Source: Saccharothrix sp. ALI-22-I
GTDB lineage: Bacteria > Actinomycetota > Actinomycetes > Mycobacteriales > Pseudonocardiaceae
Assembly (NCBI RefSeq): GCF_001984175.1
Contig: NZ_MTQP01000044.1
Span: forward strand, 39,767 to 103,766
Direction of reading: 5' to 3'
Length of the DNA stretch: 64,000 nucleotides
Part shown: piece after piece, positions 28,687 to 37,985 of the stretch
Numbering within the stretch: the stretch's first letter is position 1
Layout of the letters: the number at the start of each line of letters is the position of its first letter
The notes under the pieces: model-generated
Told to the model about the DNA's origin: nothing
Seen by the model: only the letters and a program-made list of their open reading frames with translations
Database searches by the model: none
Translations under genes and position numbers: made by a program

Positions 28687-29916
28687 TTGACCCGATCCCG
28701 CCTCACCGCCGGTCTGCTCGCCCTCGCTGTGACCGCGTCGTTGGCCGCCTGCTCCTCGAGCAGCCCGGAGCCCGGCGCGGCCGACGGCCCCCTCACCCTC
28801 TGGGACCCCTACCCGCAGCTGGCCGCCGACTCCGACTGGGCGAAGGCGATCGAGGCCTGCGGTTCGGCGTCCGGCGTCCGGATCGAGCGGACCAGCCACG
28901 ACACCACCGACCTGACCAACAAGGTGCTGCTGGCCGCGCAGCAGGGCGCCGCGCCGCACGTGCTGGTCGTGGACAACCCCGTCGTGTCGACCCTGGCCGA
29001 GGGCGGGGTGCTCGCCACCACCGAGGACCTCGGCCTGGACACCGCCGCGGTCGAGCCCAACCTGCTCGACGCGGGCAAGCTCGACGGCAAGACCTACGGC
29101 GTGCCGATCGGCGCGAACACCCTCGCCCTGTACTACAACAAGGCCGTCCTGACCGGTGCCGGGGTGGACGTGGCCTCGATCCGCGACTGGGCTTCGCTCA
29201 CCGCTGCGTTGGACAAGGTCAAGCAGTCCGGCAAGAAGGGCATCACCTTCTCCGCGGTGGGCACCGAGGAGGGCAGCTTCCAGTTCCTGCCCTGGTTCTG
29301 GGGCTCGGGCGCGCAGCTGACCGACGTGGCCTCCGCGGACGCGGTGTCGGCGTTGACGCTGTGGAAGGACTGGCTGGACCGGGGCTACGCGCCCAACTCG
29401 GTCATCGGCAACACCCAGACCACCAGCTGGCAGGAGTTCGCCACCGGCGAGTACGCCTTCGCCGAGAACGGCACCTGGCAGCTGGCCAACGCCGCCAAGT
29501 CCGGCCTGGACGTCGGTGTGCTGGCCATTCCCGGCAAGTCGGGCGGAACCGCGCCCGCACCCACCGGTGGTGAGTTCGTCACCGTGCCCGTGCAGGCCGA
29601 CAAGTCCCGCGACGCGACCGCCAAGGCCGTCGTCACCTGCCTGACCAGCGCCGAGAACGCGCTGACCACCGACACCGCGCTGTCCTACGTCTCGGCGCTG
29701 CCCGAGGTGCAGGCCAAGCAGGTGGCCGCGAAGCCGGAACTGGAGGTGTGGGTGCAGGCGGTCAAGGCCGCCAAGGGCCGCACCGGCGACAACCTGGGCA
29801 CCAAGTACCCGCGCGTCTCCGAGCCGCTGTGGAACGCCGTGCAGGCCGCGTTGGCCGGGACCAAGTCGCCGCAACAGGCGCTGACCGAGGCTCAGGCCGC
29901 GTCGGCGGCGAAGTGA
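28687..29916 (+). CDS. Sugar ABC transporter substrate-binding lipoprotein
   Basis: 409 residues from the TTG at 28687, six bases after AGGAGA. The signal LTAGLLALAVTASLAAC ends in a lipobox (LAAC), so the mature protein is a membrane-anchored lipoprotein. The rest is a family 1 extracellular solute-binding protein, with GVPIGANTLALYYNKAVLTG and WQEFATGEYAFAENGTW as typical ligand-site regions. It should capture an oligosaccharide and hand it to the two permeases encoded next, with which it shares tight spacing. The LacI operator lies just upstream. The sugar is unknown; the GH63-like enzyme at the operon end suggests alpha-linked glucose or mannose units. Confidence 0.9.
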   Translation: MTRSRLTAGLLALAVTASLAACSSSSPEPGAADGPLTLWDPYPQLAADSDWAKAIEACGSASGVRIERTSHDTTDLTNKVLLAAQQGAAPHVLVVDNPVVSTLAEGGVLATTEDLGLDTAAVEPNLLDAGKLDGKTYGVPIGANTLALYYNKAVLTGAGVDVASIRDWASLTAALDKVKQSGKKGITFSAVGTEEGSFQFLPWFWGSGAQLTDVASADAVSALTLWKDWLDRGYAPNSVIGNTQTTSWQEFATGEYAFAENGTWQLANAAKSGLDVGVLAIPGKSGGTAPAPTGGEFVTVPVQADKSRDATAKAVVTCLTSAENALTTDTALSYVSALPEVQAKQVAAKPELEVWVQAVKAAKGRTGDNLGTKYPRVSEPLWNAVQAALAGTKSPQQALTEAQAASAAK

Positions 29917-29918
29917 CC

Positions 29919-30881
29919 ATGCACGCCCTGGAACGGGCTGCTCCGGCGCAGCCCGCGGACCACGACCTGCCGGGCGGCGCGAAGACCGCCCGGCGGTCGG
30001 GGCCGCCCCGGAACCTGACGGCGTGGGCGTTCCTCGCGCCGTTGGTGGTCTACCTGCTGCTGTTCTACGTCTACCCGCTCTACCGCAACGTGGACCTGAG
30101 CCTGCGCTTCTACACGGTGCGGTCGTTCATCCAGGGTGGGGCGGCGTTCGCGGGGCTGGACAACTACATCGCGGTGTTCGCCGACCCGACGTTCTTCCGG
30201 GCCCTGGGCAACACGCTGGTGTTCACGGTCGTGTCGCTGGTGTTCCAGTACGGGCTCGGGCTGGCGCTGGCGGTGTTCTTCGACCGCCACTTCCCGCTGT
30301 CGGCCACGCTGCGCGCCCTGTTCCTGGTGCCGTGGCTGCTGCCGCTGATCGTGTCCGCCTCGACCTGGGCGTGGATGCTCAACAGCGAGTCCGGGGTGGT
30401 CAACGCCCTGCTGGGCGCGGTCGGCATCGACCAGGTCAACTGGTTGACCTCACCGACCTGGGCGCTCACCTCGGTGATCATCGCCAACGTCTGGATCGGC
30501 GTGCCGTTCAACCTGGTGATCCTCTACAGCGGACTGCGCGCCATCCCGCCGGAGGTGCACGAGGCGGCGTCGCTGGACGGCGCGAGCGGCTGGCAGCGGT
30601 TCCGGTCGATCACCTTCCCGCTGCTGCGCCCGGTCTCGGCGATCACGCTGCTGCTCGGACTGGTCTACACGCTGAAGGTCTTCGACATCATCTGGATCAT
30701 GACCAAGGGCGGGCCCAGCGGGGCGTCCACCACCCTGGCCACCTGGTCCTACCAGCTCGGGTTCGGCAGTCCCGTGCCCCGCTTCGGTCACGGCGCGGCG
30801 GTCGGCAACCTGCTCATCGTGCTGGCGCTGGTCGCCGGTCTGGTGCACATCCGGCTGCAGAGCAGGAGGGAAGCGCGATGA
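29919..30881 (+). CDS. Sugar ABC transporter permease (MalF-type)
   Basis: 320 residues with six membrane segments after a soluble N-terminus, starting at WAFLAPLVVYLLLFYVYPLY. The EAA loop that docks the ATPase reads EVHEAASLDGASGWQRFRSI. The ATG at 29919 lies two bases after the lipoprotein stop; a GTG at 29913 in the same frame overlaps that stop and is an alternative start. It overlaps the next permease by four bases. It forms the inner-membrane channel with that partner. Confidence 0.9.
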   Translation: MHALERAAPAQPADHDLPGGAKTARRSGPPRNLTAWAFLAPLVVYLLLFYVYPLYRNVDLSLRFYTVRSFIQGGAAFAGLDNYIAVFADPTFFRALGNTLVFTVVSLVFQYGLGLALAVFFDRHFPLSATLRALFLVPWLLPLIVSASTWAWMLNSESGVVNALLGAVGIDQVNWLTSPTWALTSVIIANVWIGVPFNLVILYSGLRAIPPEVHEAASLDGASGWQRFRSITFPLLRPVSAITLLLGLVYTLKVFDIIWIMTKGGPSGASTTLATWSYQLGFGSPVPRFGHGAAVGNLLIVLALVAGLVHIRLQSRREAR

Positions 30882-31684
30882 CCCGGTGGAAGACCGGCGT
30901 GGGGATCGTGTTGACCGCGCTGATGCTGTTCCCGGTGTACTGGATGGTCAACATCTCGCTCACCCCGGCCGACCGGATGCGCACCGACCCACCGGACCTC
31001 GTGCCGTTGCACCCGACGTTCGACGGCTACCGCCGCGTGTTCGCCGAGCAGTTGCCCTACCTGGGCACCAGCCTGCTCGTGGGCCTGGCGACGGTGGCGC
31101 TCACCCTGGCCGTCGCCGCGCCCGCCGCGTTCGCGCTGGCCAAGCTGCGGCCACGCGGCACCCGCGTGGTGAACTTCGCGCTGCTGATCGCGCAGATGGT
31201 CCCCGGCATCATCATGGCCCTGGGGTTCTACGGCGTGTACGTCAACCTCGGCATCGTCAACCAGGTGTGGGGTCTGGTGATCGCGGACTCGACCATCGCG
31301 GTGCCGTTCGCGGTGCTCATCCTCACCGCCTTCATGTCCGGCATCCCCGACGAGCTGCTCCAGGCGGCGAAGATCGACGGCGCGGGGACGCTGCGGGCGT
31401 TCCGGTCCATCGTGCTGCCGGTCAGCCGCAACGGCCTGGTGACCGCCGCGCTGTTCACCTTCCTGTGGGCGTGGTCGGACTTCGTCTTCGCCTCCACATT
31501 GGACGGTGGCGGGACGCTGCGGCCCATCACCCTGGGCATCTACAAGTACATCGGCAACAACAACCAGGAGTGGAACGCCATCATGGCGACCGCGGTGGTG
31601 GCCTCGGTGCCCGCCGCGGTGCTGCTGATCATCGCTCAACGATTCGTCGCGGCGGGGGTCACGGCCGGTGCGGTCAAGGACTGA
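30878..31684 (+). CDS. Sugar ABC transporter permease (MalG-type)
   Basis: 268 residues, six membrane segments, with the EAA loop ELLQAAKIDGAGTLRAFRSI. The ATG at 30878 overlaps the upstream stop as ATGA, and AGGAGGGA sits seven bases before it. With the MalF-type partner it completes the channel. No ATP-binding subunit is encoded in the operon or anywhere in the window, so a shared MsiK-like ATPase is expected elsewhere in the genome, as known for many actinomycete sugar importers. Confidence 0.9.
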   Translation: MTRWKTGVGIVLTALMLFPVYWMVNISLTPADRMRTDPPDLVPLHPTFDGYRRVFAEQLPYLGTSLLVGLATVALTLAVAAPAAFALAKLRPRGTRVVNFALLIAQMVPGIIMALGFYGVYVNLGIVNQVWGLVIADSTIAVPFAVLILTAFMSGIPDELLQAAKIDGAGTLRAFRSIVLPVSRNGLVTAALFTFLWAWSDFVFASTLDGGGTLRPITLGIYKYIGNNNQEWNAIMATAVVASVPAAVLLIIAQRFVAAGVTAGAVKD

Positions 31685-31751
31685 ACAAGTCGAGGACCGA
31701 GCTGGTCGAGGCTGAGCTGGGCCACCGCTTCGCAGAGAGGAACTTTCGCAC

Positions 31752-33470
31752 GTGTCAACCACGACCGACCTGTCCTTCCCGATCACCGAGGTGCCGTTCA
31801 GCTGCGCCGGGTCGTGGCTCGACGTCTCGCCCGTCGTCGCGGAGAACCGGGTGGAGCAGGACCTGCACCTGGTGTCCCACCACACCGGTATGCACGCGGT
31901 GCTCGCGCTCGTGCCCCTGCTCGCCGGTACACGCGCCGCAGTCGCGGTCGCCGCGACACCGTCCGTGCTGACGTGGACGCATGACGCGGGGCGCGTCGCC
32001 CTGGCGTTCGAGACACCGGACACCATCAGGATCACCGGCACCACCCTGGCCCTGTCGTTGACGGCCGCGCACGCAGTGCTCACCCCGTTCAGCGGCACGT
32101 ACTTCTACCGCGACCCGGTGACCGACTCGTACGTCTTCACCTCCTACGAGACCGGTCGGCGCTACCGGGTCACGGTGCTCGCCGGGACCGTCGAGGCGAT
32201 CGGCGACCAGGCGCTGGGCACGCACGAGCGCGGGGTCGTGGTGTCGGCCGAGGCCGGAGACTGGGAAGTGGTCGTCGAGACCTATCGGACGTCGCGGGCG
32301 CCGTTCCGGTCCGAGAAGCGGTTCGACGAGGTCGTGCGCGACCGGGCCGGGCAGTTCGACGCCTTCCTCGACGCGATAGCGCCGTGGCGCGACGAGTCCA
32401 CCCCGGCCGCCGCGCTCGCCGCCTACCTCCTGTGGTCGGCCACCGTGGACCCCGAGGGGTTCGTGCGACGTCCCGCGGTGCTGATGTCCAAGCACTGGAT
32501 GGACAAGGTGTGGAGCTGGGACCACTGCTTCAACGCCCTCGCCCTGGCCGGTGGCGAGCCGGAACTGGCCTGGGACCAGTTCCTGGCGCCGTTCGACCAC
32601 CAGGACGAGAGTGGCGCGTTGCCCGACTCGGTGACCCATTCCGAGGTCCTGCACAACTTCGTCAAACCCCCGATCCACGGTTGGGCGCTCGGGCAGTTGC
32701 GCCGGCGGCTGAACCGGCCGCTGGACCGCTCGCAACTGGAAATCGCCTACCGCCGCCTCGACGCGTGGACCGGCTTCTGGCTGGACCACCGGAGGGCCCC
32801 AGGTCACAGCCTGGCCCACTACCAGCACGGCAACGACAGCGGCTGGGACAACGCCACCACCTTCGACGGTGGCGGGCTGGTCGAGAGCGCCGACCTCGCG
32901 GCGTTCCTGGTGCTCCAGATGCGCCAACTCGCCGCGCTGGCCGACGAGCTGGGACAGGGGGACGACGCGCGGAAGTGGGAAGCGCGTGCGGCCGACATGC
33001 TCGTCGCGCTGCTGGACGAGCTGTGGGACGGCGACCGGTTCACCTCCCGTGACCCGATCACCGGAGCCCACCGCACCACCGACAGCCTGCTGGAGCTGAT
33101 GGCCGTCATCCTCGGCGAGCACCTGCCCGAGGAGCACCGCCGACGGCTCGGCGCACGCGTCGAACGCCACCTCGCCCACTCGGGTCTGGCCACCGAGCCG
33201 ACCGACTCACCGCACTACGAGTCCGACGGCTACTGGCGCGGACCGGTGTGGGCGCCGTCGACCGTCCTGATCGAGGACGGCCTGCGGCGCGGGGGGTTCA
33301 CCGAACTCGCGGACCTGGTCGGCACCCGGTTCCGCGCGGTGTGCGAGAAGTCCGGTTTCGCGGAGAACTTCGACGCCAAGACCGGGGGAGGGCTGCGCGA
33401 CCGCGCCTACACCTGGACCGCCAGCGCCTACCTGCTGCTGGCCGGGGACGAGGTCCGGCGCCGTTCGTGA
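31752..33470 (+). CDS. Cytoplasmic GH63-like (MGH1-type) glycosidase
   Basis: 572 residues with no signal peptide. The N-terminal half is a beta-sandwich and the C-terminal half an (alpha/alpha)6 barrel. Family landmarks are SKHWMDKVWSWDHCFNALAL, GNDSGWDNATTFDGGG with the catalytic-acid Asp region, and YWRGPVWAPSTVLIEDGLRR. These match GH63/mannosylglycerate-hydrolase-type glycosidases that release alpha-linked glucose or mannose. Start GTG at 31752 with GAGAGGAA upstream. It follows the permeases by 67 bases in the same direction, so it probably digests what the importer brings in. It ends five bases from the convergent LacI gene. The exact linkage is not predictable from sequence alone. Confidence 0.82.
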   Translation: MSTTTDLSFPITEVPFSCAGSWLDVSPVVAENRVEQDLHLVSHHTGMHAVLALVPLLAGTRAAVAVAATPSVLTWTHDAGRVALAFETPDTIRITGTTLALSLTAAHAVLTPFSGTYFYRDPVTDSYVFTSYETGRRYRVTVLAGTVEAIGDQALGTHERGVVVSAEAGDWEVVVETYRTSRAPFRSEKRFDEVVRDRAGQFDAFLDAIAPWRDESTPAAALAAYLLWSATVDPEGFVRRPAVLMSKHWMDKVWSWDHCFNALALAGGEPELAWDQFLAPFDHQDESGALPDSVTHSEVLHNFVKPPIHGWALGQLRRRLNRPLDRSQLEIAYRRLDAWTGFWLDHRRAPGHSLAHYQHGNDSGWDNATTFDGGGLVESADLAAFLVLQMRQLAALADELGQGDDARKWEARAADMLVALLDELWDGDRFTSRDPITGAHRTTDSLLELMAVILGEHLPEEHRRRLGARVERHLAHSGLATEPTDSPHYESDGYWRGPVWAPSTVLIEDGLRRGGFTELADLVGTRFRAVCEKSGFAENFDAKTGGGLRDRAYTWTASAYLLLAGDEVRRRS

Positions 33471-33475
33471 GGCGG

Positions 33476-34486
33476 TCAGGACCGCGGACGTGGTGAGGTG
33501 CTGCTGCGCAGCGAGATCGGCGGAGCGAACAGCTCGTGCCGCTCCGGAGCCTCCGGGGCGGCGATCCGCTCCAGCAGCAACTGCACCGCGTGCGTGCCCA
33601 TTTCGATGGCCGGCACGTCGGCCGAGGTCAGCGGCGGGTTCAAGTCCTCGGCCAGGTGCCGGGCGACCACGCCGATGAGCGAGAAGTCCTGCGGCAACCG
33701 CAGCCCGGCCCGGTGCAGCCCGCGCTGCACGCCGGCCAACGCCGCCTCGTTGATCGTCACCGCGGCCGTCACGCCCGCCATGCGCAGCACGTCCTCCGCA
33801 CACGCCTCACCGGCGGGCGCGTCGTCCGGACAGCACACCGTGCTCCCCTGGACGCCGCGCTCTTCGGCGGCGGAGGTGAACCCGGCCAGCGCCCGCATCG
33901 CCGGTCCATACCCGGAGGCCACCAGCTCCGCCGAACGGTTGATCAACACCACCCGCTCGTGGCCCAGGTCAGCCAAGTGGTGCACGCACCGTGAGATCAG
34001 GGTTTCGTAGTCGACATCCACCCACCACGACCCCTCCGGGTGCTCGACCCGGCCGATGGTGACGAACGGGAGTCCCGACTGGCGCAGCCGGTCCACCCGC
34101 GGGTCCTCGAAGCGGACCTCCATCAGGATCACGCCATCCACCCGCCGCCCACCCAGCAATCGCTCGAACGACCGGTCGTGGTCGCCGCCGCTGGGGGAGA
34201 CCAGCACGTCCAGGTCGTGCACGGCCGCCGCCTCCACGACACTGGCCACGAAGTCGAGCTGGACCGCGGTCAACCGCCTACCCGCCGGCGGCACCACCAA
34301 CCCCAGCGTCCGCGTGCGCCCCTCGGCCAACGCCCGCGCCGCCGCGTTCGGCTTGAAACCCAGCTCGGCGATCACGTCCTCGATCCGCCGCCGAGTCGCC
34401 TCGGACACCGTCCGCTTACCACTCAACGCGTACGACACCGTGCTGCGAGACACCCCCGCCCGCCGCGCGATCTCCCCGATGTTCAT
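33476..34486 (-). CDS. LacI-family transcriptional regulator (copy 2)
   Basis: 336 residues, the same length as copy 1 at 5487. The helix-turn-helix is MNIGEIARRAGVSRSTVSYA, differing from copy 1 by one conservative residue in this stretch. The sensor domain follows the other almost block for block: LGLVVPPAGRRLTAVQLDFV, SPSGGDHDRSFERLLGGRRV. Start ATG at 34486 with GGAGG upstream. It converges on the GH63-like gene and has an operator variant 58 bases before its start. Both copies should bind TCGAACCGGTTCGA; differences in the sensor domain may let the regulon answer to two sugars. Confidence 0.93.
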   Translation of the reverse strand: MNIGEIARRAGVSRSTVSYALSGKRTVSEATRRRIEDVIAELGFKPNAAARALAEGRTRTLGLVVPPAGRRLTAVQLDFVASVVEAAAVHDLDVLVSPSGGDHDRSFERLLGGRRVDGVILMEVRFEDPRVDRLRQSGLPFVTIGRVEHPEGSWWVDVDYETLISRCVHHLADLGHERVVLINRSAELVASGYGPAMRALAGFTSAAEERGVQGSTVCCPDDAPAGEACAEDVLRMAGVTAAVTINEAALAGVQRGLHRAGLRLPQDFSLIGVVARHLAEDLNPPLTSADVPAIEMGTHAVQLLLERIAAPEAPERHELFAPPISLRSSTSPRPRS

Positions 34487-34543
34487 GCACCCTCCGCACC
34501 GGCACTCGCGTCCAACGGCAGGGCGCGCCTCGACGACGATTAT

Positions 34544-34557
34544 GCCAACCGGTTCGA
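34544..34557. promoter_or_regulatory. LacI operator variant GCCAACCGGTTCGA before lacI-2
   Basis: Twelve of 14 positions match the palindrome, and the right half is perfect. It sits 58 bases upstream of the second LacI gene, consistent with autoregulation. Confidence 0.55.
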
Positions 34558-34771
34558 CAGTCGACAGTCGAGAGACTTGACAGCGCCTCCCCGCTCGTCC
34601 GGAATGCGTCGACGCGTCGACGGCGTCGTCCCGGAACCCGAAGGGCTTTCGGTGGAACCGCTGCAAGGCCCTTCGGTGGTTCCTTATCCTGATGCGGGTT
34701 TTCCGGACGACAGGGGAGCCGTGCGGTGGAGGCCGACTTACTGGCCGCGAGGGGGCGCACGCTAACCGGAA

Positions 34772-35256
34772 CTGCTGCCCGCGTTGGGGCAGCCGGTCGT
34801 GGTCGCGCCGATGAACCCGGACCAGCTGCGCGAGGTGATCGAGGAACCGGCGCGCAAGGCGGGGCTGGACCTGGAACCCGGCCTGGTGGAACGACTGCTG
34901 ACCGACCTGGGTGATCTGACCGGCGCGCGCGGCTCGCTGCCGCTGCTGTCGCACGCACTGCTCAAGACCTGGGAGGAGCGGTCGGGTATCCCTCCGCCAC
35001 TGCCCGCCCGAGCCGGGCCACTTGGGACCTGTCGTGGAGGCGGTGGAGGTCGCGTTGGCTCCCGGCGGCGCGCTGACGGTCGTGGCGGGCGCGGTCCTGG
35101 TGTGGCTGCGACACCGGCGCAGCACCGTGAAGATCAAGCTGACCAGGGGGCGACGACACGGTCGAACTGACCGCCCACCGCGTCCGGAACCTCGATCCGG
35201 CGGCGCTGAGCGAGCTGACCACCGAGCTGGTGACCGCCTTGGACCGCGAGCCCTGA
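34772..35256 (+). pseudogene. Decayed nSTAND1 NTPase piece fused to a frameshifted EACC1 component
   Basis: The first part reads LLPALGQPVVVAPMNPDQLR, then EVIEEPARKAGLDLEPGLVE and GSLPLLSHALLKTWEER, the pattern of the nSTAND1 NTPase module found in actinomycete WD40 conflict proteins; Walker motifs and sensor repeats are missing. From about 35001 another frame reads PPEPGHLGPVVEAVEVALAP, GGALTVVAGAVLVWLRHRRS and TVKIKLTRG, typical of effector-associated constant component 1 (EACC1). At the G-run 35144-35148 one extra base shifts the frame; in the corrected frame it continues DDTVELTAHRVRNLDPAALS to a stop at 35256. So two conflict-system genes have been joined by deletion and then frameshifted. 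Confidence 0.6.
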
Positions 35257-35592
35257 GTGCTCGTTGTCCGAACTGCTCCGGCTGACCCCCTTTCCGCTCG
35301 TCCACGCCGTGCTGCACCGCCCGCCGCGGGATACCGTGGTCGCGACGGCGGTCGACGTCGTGCTGGTGCACGTGGGCGGCGTGACGTCCCGATCGCGGGG
35401 CCTGCTCCGGAGACAGCCGGGTCCCCGTGGAACGGCCACTCGCCACGGCGCCCGAGCACGTCCGGCGGGGTGTCCTGGCTGCTGCTGGGGTCACCCTTCG
35501 AGTGATCCGGACGGCGATGGAACGTGTCGGAACGTGACGGTCTGTGACGGACCGTGACCGCCTCCCGTCGACCATGAACAGGAACTCCACCG
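35257..35592. other. Intergenic region after the conflict-system remnant
   Basis: A frame from 35264 begins with a codon-usage pattern like a gene (SELLRLTPFPLVHAVLHRPP) but soon becomes Arg- and Pro-rich and then Cys-rich, so it may be another piece of the same decayed locus. I recognise no domain. The ribosome site AGGAA of the hydrolase closes the region. Confidence 0.3.
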
Positions 35593-36420
35593 ATGGGCTA
35601 CTTCACCACCGCAGACGGTGCGCAGATCTTCTACAAGGACTGGGGCGCGGGCCGACCGGTCGTGCTCTGCCACGGCTGGCCGCTGAACTCCGACAGCTGG
35701 GAAGCGCAGATGCTCTTCCTGGCCGACAACGGCTACCGCGTCATCGCGCACGACCGGCGCGGCCACGGGCGGTCCACCCAGACGTGGCACGGCAACGAGA
35801 TGGACACTTACGCCGACGACCTCGCCACCCTCGTCGACACCCTCGACCTGCGCGAGGCCACGCCGATCGGGTTCTCCACCGGCGGCGGCGAGGTCGCCCG
35901 CTACATCGGCCGGCACGGCACCGCCCGGCTGGCCCAGGCCGTGCTGGTCAGCGCCGTGCCGCCGTTGATGCTGCGCACCGACGACAATCCCGACGGCATG
36001 CCGGGTGAGGTGTTCGACGGCATCCGGGCCGGGTCGCTGGCCGACCGCGCCCAGCTCTACCGCGACCTGGCCGACGGCCCGTTCTTCGGCAACAACCGCC
36101 CCGGCGCGAACATCTCCCAGGGCGTCCGTGACTTCTTCTGGCTCCAGGGCATGCAGTCCGGCCACCGCAACGCCTACGAGTGCATCGCCGCCTTCTCCGC
36201 CACCGACTTCCGCCCCGACCTCGACGCCTTCGACATCCCCACCCTGGTCGTCCACGGCGACGACGACCAGATCGTGCCGTTCGAGGTCGGCGGCAAGGCC
36301 TCCGCCGCGCGGATCAAGGGCGCCGAGCTCAAGGTCTACCCCGGCGCCCCGCACGGCATCACCGACACGCACAAGGACCAGCTCAACGCCGACCTGCTCA
36401 CGTTCCTCAACAGCGCCTGA
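35593..36420 (+). CDS. Alpha/beta hydrolase, non-haem chloroperoxidase/arylesterase type
   Basis: 275 residues, the usual length. Oxyanion region [16 protein letters not shown]; nucleophile elbow GFSTGGGE with the catalytic Ser; acid Asp in [14 protein letters not shown]; His in [11 protein letters not shown]. This is the non-haem chloroperoxidase family, cytoplasmic esterases that can use peroxide through a peracid. The start ATG at 35593 has AGGAA eight bases upstream. It is a single gene next to the divergent-facing regulator unit. Its natural substrate is unknown. There is no signal peptide. Confidence 0.9.
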   Translation: MGYFTTADGAQIFYKDWGAGRPVVLCHGWPLNSDSWEAQMLFLADNGYRVIAHDRRGHGRSTQTWHGNEMDTYADDLATLVDTLDLREATPIGFSTGGGEVARYIGRHGTARLAQAVLVSAVPPLMLRTDDNPDGMPGEVFDGIRAGSLADRAQLYRDLADGPFFGNNRPGANISQGVRDFFWLQGMQSGHRNAYECIAAFSATDFRPDLDAFDIPTLVVHGDDDQIVPFEVGGKASAARIKGAELKVYPGAPHGITDTHKDQLNADLLTFLNSA

Positions 36421-36536
36421 CCAACGGCGAAAGCGCACAAGCCGAACGATGCCTGGAACTCCTGCGCCACGGGGTCACATCCGGCGCGAACACTGGCTGC
36501 GAGGGCGCCGGGCGGCGTTCGGAGTGATGGCCCGCT

Positions 36537-37133
36537 TTACTCGGACTGACCTGCTTTCGGTGCCGCGCGGACGTGTGCGCGTTCGCCTTGTTTGCCGATG
36601 AGGCTGAGGAACTCGACCGGGCCGGAGCTGGTGGCTCCGAACCAGTGCGGGGTGCGGGTGTCGAACTCCGCGGCTTCGCCGGGCTTGAGGATGAGGTTGT
36701 GCTCGCCGAGGACCAGGCGCAGCGTGCCGTTGAGGACGTAGGCCCAGTCGTAGCCCTCGTGGGTGCGCAGGTCGGGTTCGCGGTCGTCGTCACCGGTCGG
36801 GAGGATGAACTTGTAGGCCTGGATGCCGCCGGGCCTGCGGGTCAGGGGCAGGATGGTCGATCCGTCGCTGCAGGCGATGGGGCGCAGGTTGATGCGGGGA
36901 TCGCCGGTCGGTGGCGCGTCGACGAGTTCGTCGAGGGTGACGCCGTAGGCGCGGGCGAGCGGGAGGAGCTGTTCGAGCGTGGGGCGACGCAGGCCCGCTT
37001 CGAGCCTGGACAGCGTACTGGCGGAGATGCCGGTTTCCTCCCCGAGCTCGGTGAGCGTGATGTCGCGGCGGAGCCGGAGGTGCTTCAGCCTCGGCCCGAC
37101 AGCATCGAGCGTGCGGTCCAGTTCGTCATCCAT
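36537..37133 (-). CDS. XRE-family regulator with C-terminal cupin domain
   Basis: 198 residues. An N-terminal helix-turn-helix (LRRDITLTELGEETGISAST then LSRLEAGLRRPTLEQLLPLA) is followed by a cupin sensor domain at about residues 105-185 with THEGYDWAYVLNGTLRLVLG and EFDTRTPHWFG. Proteins of this design repress a neighbouring gene and respond to a small metabolite. Start ATG at 37133, with GGGGG upstream; a start at 37157 would add eight residues. It is divergent from the methyltransferase 97 bases away, the likely target. Confidence 0.88.
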   Translation of the reverse strand: MDDELDRTLDAVGPRLKHLRLRRDITLTELGEETGISASTLSRLEAGLRRPTLEQLLPLARAYGVTLDELVDAPPTGDPRINLRPIACSDGSTILPLTRRPGGIQAYKFILPTGDDDREPDLRTHEGYDWAYVLNGTLRLVLGEHNLILKPGEAAEFDTRTPHWFGATSSGPVEFLSLIGKQGERAHVRAAPKAGQSE

Positions 37134-37230
37134 GCCCCCGATTTTGCCATTCGGCAAGAAGCTTTGCGTATCGCTTCGTCGCCGGTCACAGTCGTCGGTA
37201 GCACTCGAAGACGGCGAAGGGACAGGTCAG

Positions 37231-37908
37231 ATGGCCGATCGGGCGGAGATTACGGCAAACGAAGGCGATCCGATGACGTACGGATTCGACAAGGACTACT
37301 GGGAACAGCACTGGCAACAGGCTCACCACCACAAGCCCGCGGCCACGGACAGGAGTGCCCCAAACCCTTATCTCGACCGCGAAACCGGCAGCCTGACGCC
37401 GGGCACGGCGTTGGACGCCGGGTGTGGCGCCGGCGCCGAGGCCATCTGGCTCGCCTCGCACGGCTGGCATGTCACCGCCGCCGACATCTCCCCGGAAGCC
37501 CTCGCCCGCGCCGCCGAGCGCGCGACGAACAGCGAGGTGTCCGAGCGCGTGCGGTGGATTGAAGCGGACCTGACCGTCTGGGACCCCGGCAAGCGGTTCG
37601 ATCTGGTCACGACGCACTACGCGCACCCGGCGATGCCGCAACTGGCCTTCTACGACCGCATTTCCGCCTGGGTGGCGCCCGGCGGCACCCTGCTGATCGT
37701 CGGGCACCTGCACACCTCGGCAGCCACCGGGCACGGGCACCACCCACCCGCCGAGGCCTCGGTCACCCTCACCGACATCACCGCGGGCCTGGACAGCACC
37801 AGGTGGGACATCGTCACCGCCGAAGAGCACCTCCGCACGGTCGCCCGCCCAGGGGGCCAAGCGATCCCTCTGCACGACGTCGTCGTGCGCGCCACACGGC
37901 GCCCCTGA
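37231..37908 (+). CDS. Class I SAM-dependent methyltransferase
   Basis: About 225 residues from the ATG at 37231. Start of the core: GFDKDYWEQHWQQAHHHKPA; SAM-binding motif I ALDAGCGAGAEAIWLASHGW followed by VTAADIS; motif II-like RFDLVTTHYAHPAM. It is TehB/UbiE-like in style. An internal ATG at 37273 also has a ribosome-site-like GAAGG and could be the real start. The gene is divergent from an XRE-cupin regulator and 77 bases before a drug exporter on the same strand. That arrangement suggests a detoxification unit, for example methylation then export, but this is inference. The acceptor is unknown. Confidence 0.85.
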   Translation: MADRAEITANEGDPMTYGFDKDYWEQHWQQAHHHKPAATDRSAPNPYLDRETGSLTPGTALDAGCGAGAEAIWLASHGWHVTAADISPEALARAAERATNSEVSERVRWIEADLTVWDPGKRFDLVTTHYAHPAMPQLAFYDRISAWVAPGGTLLIVGHLHTSAATGHGHHPPAEASVTLTDITAGLDSTRWDIVTAEEHLRTVARPGGQAIPLHDVVVRATRRP

Positions 37909-37985
37909 TCCCACCACCTCCTCAGCGCCGTGACTTCCCCGCTCCGGCGCCGTACGACCATGCCCAATGCGAAAGGAACTCACGC

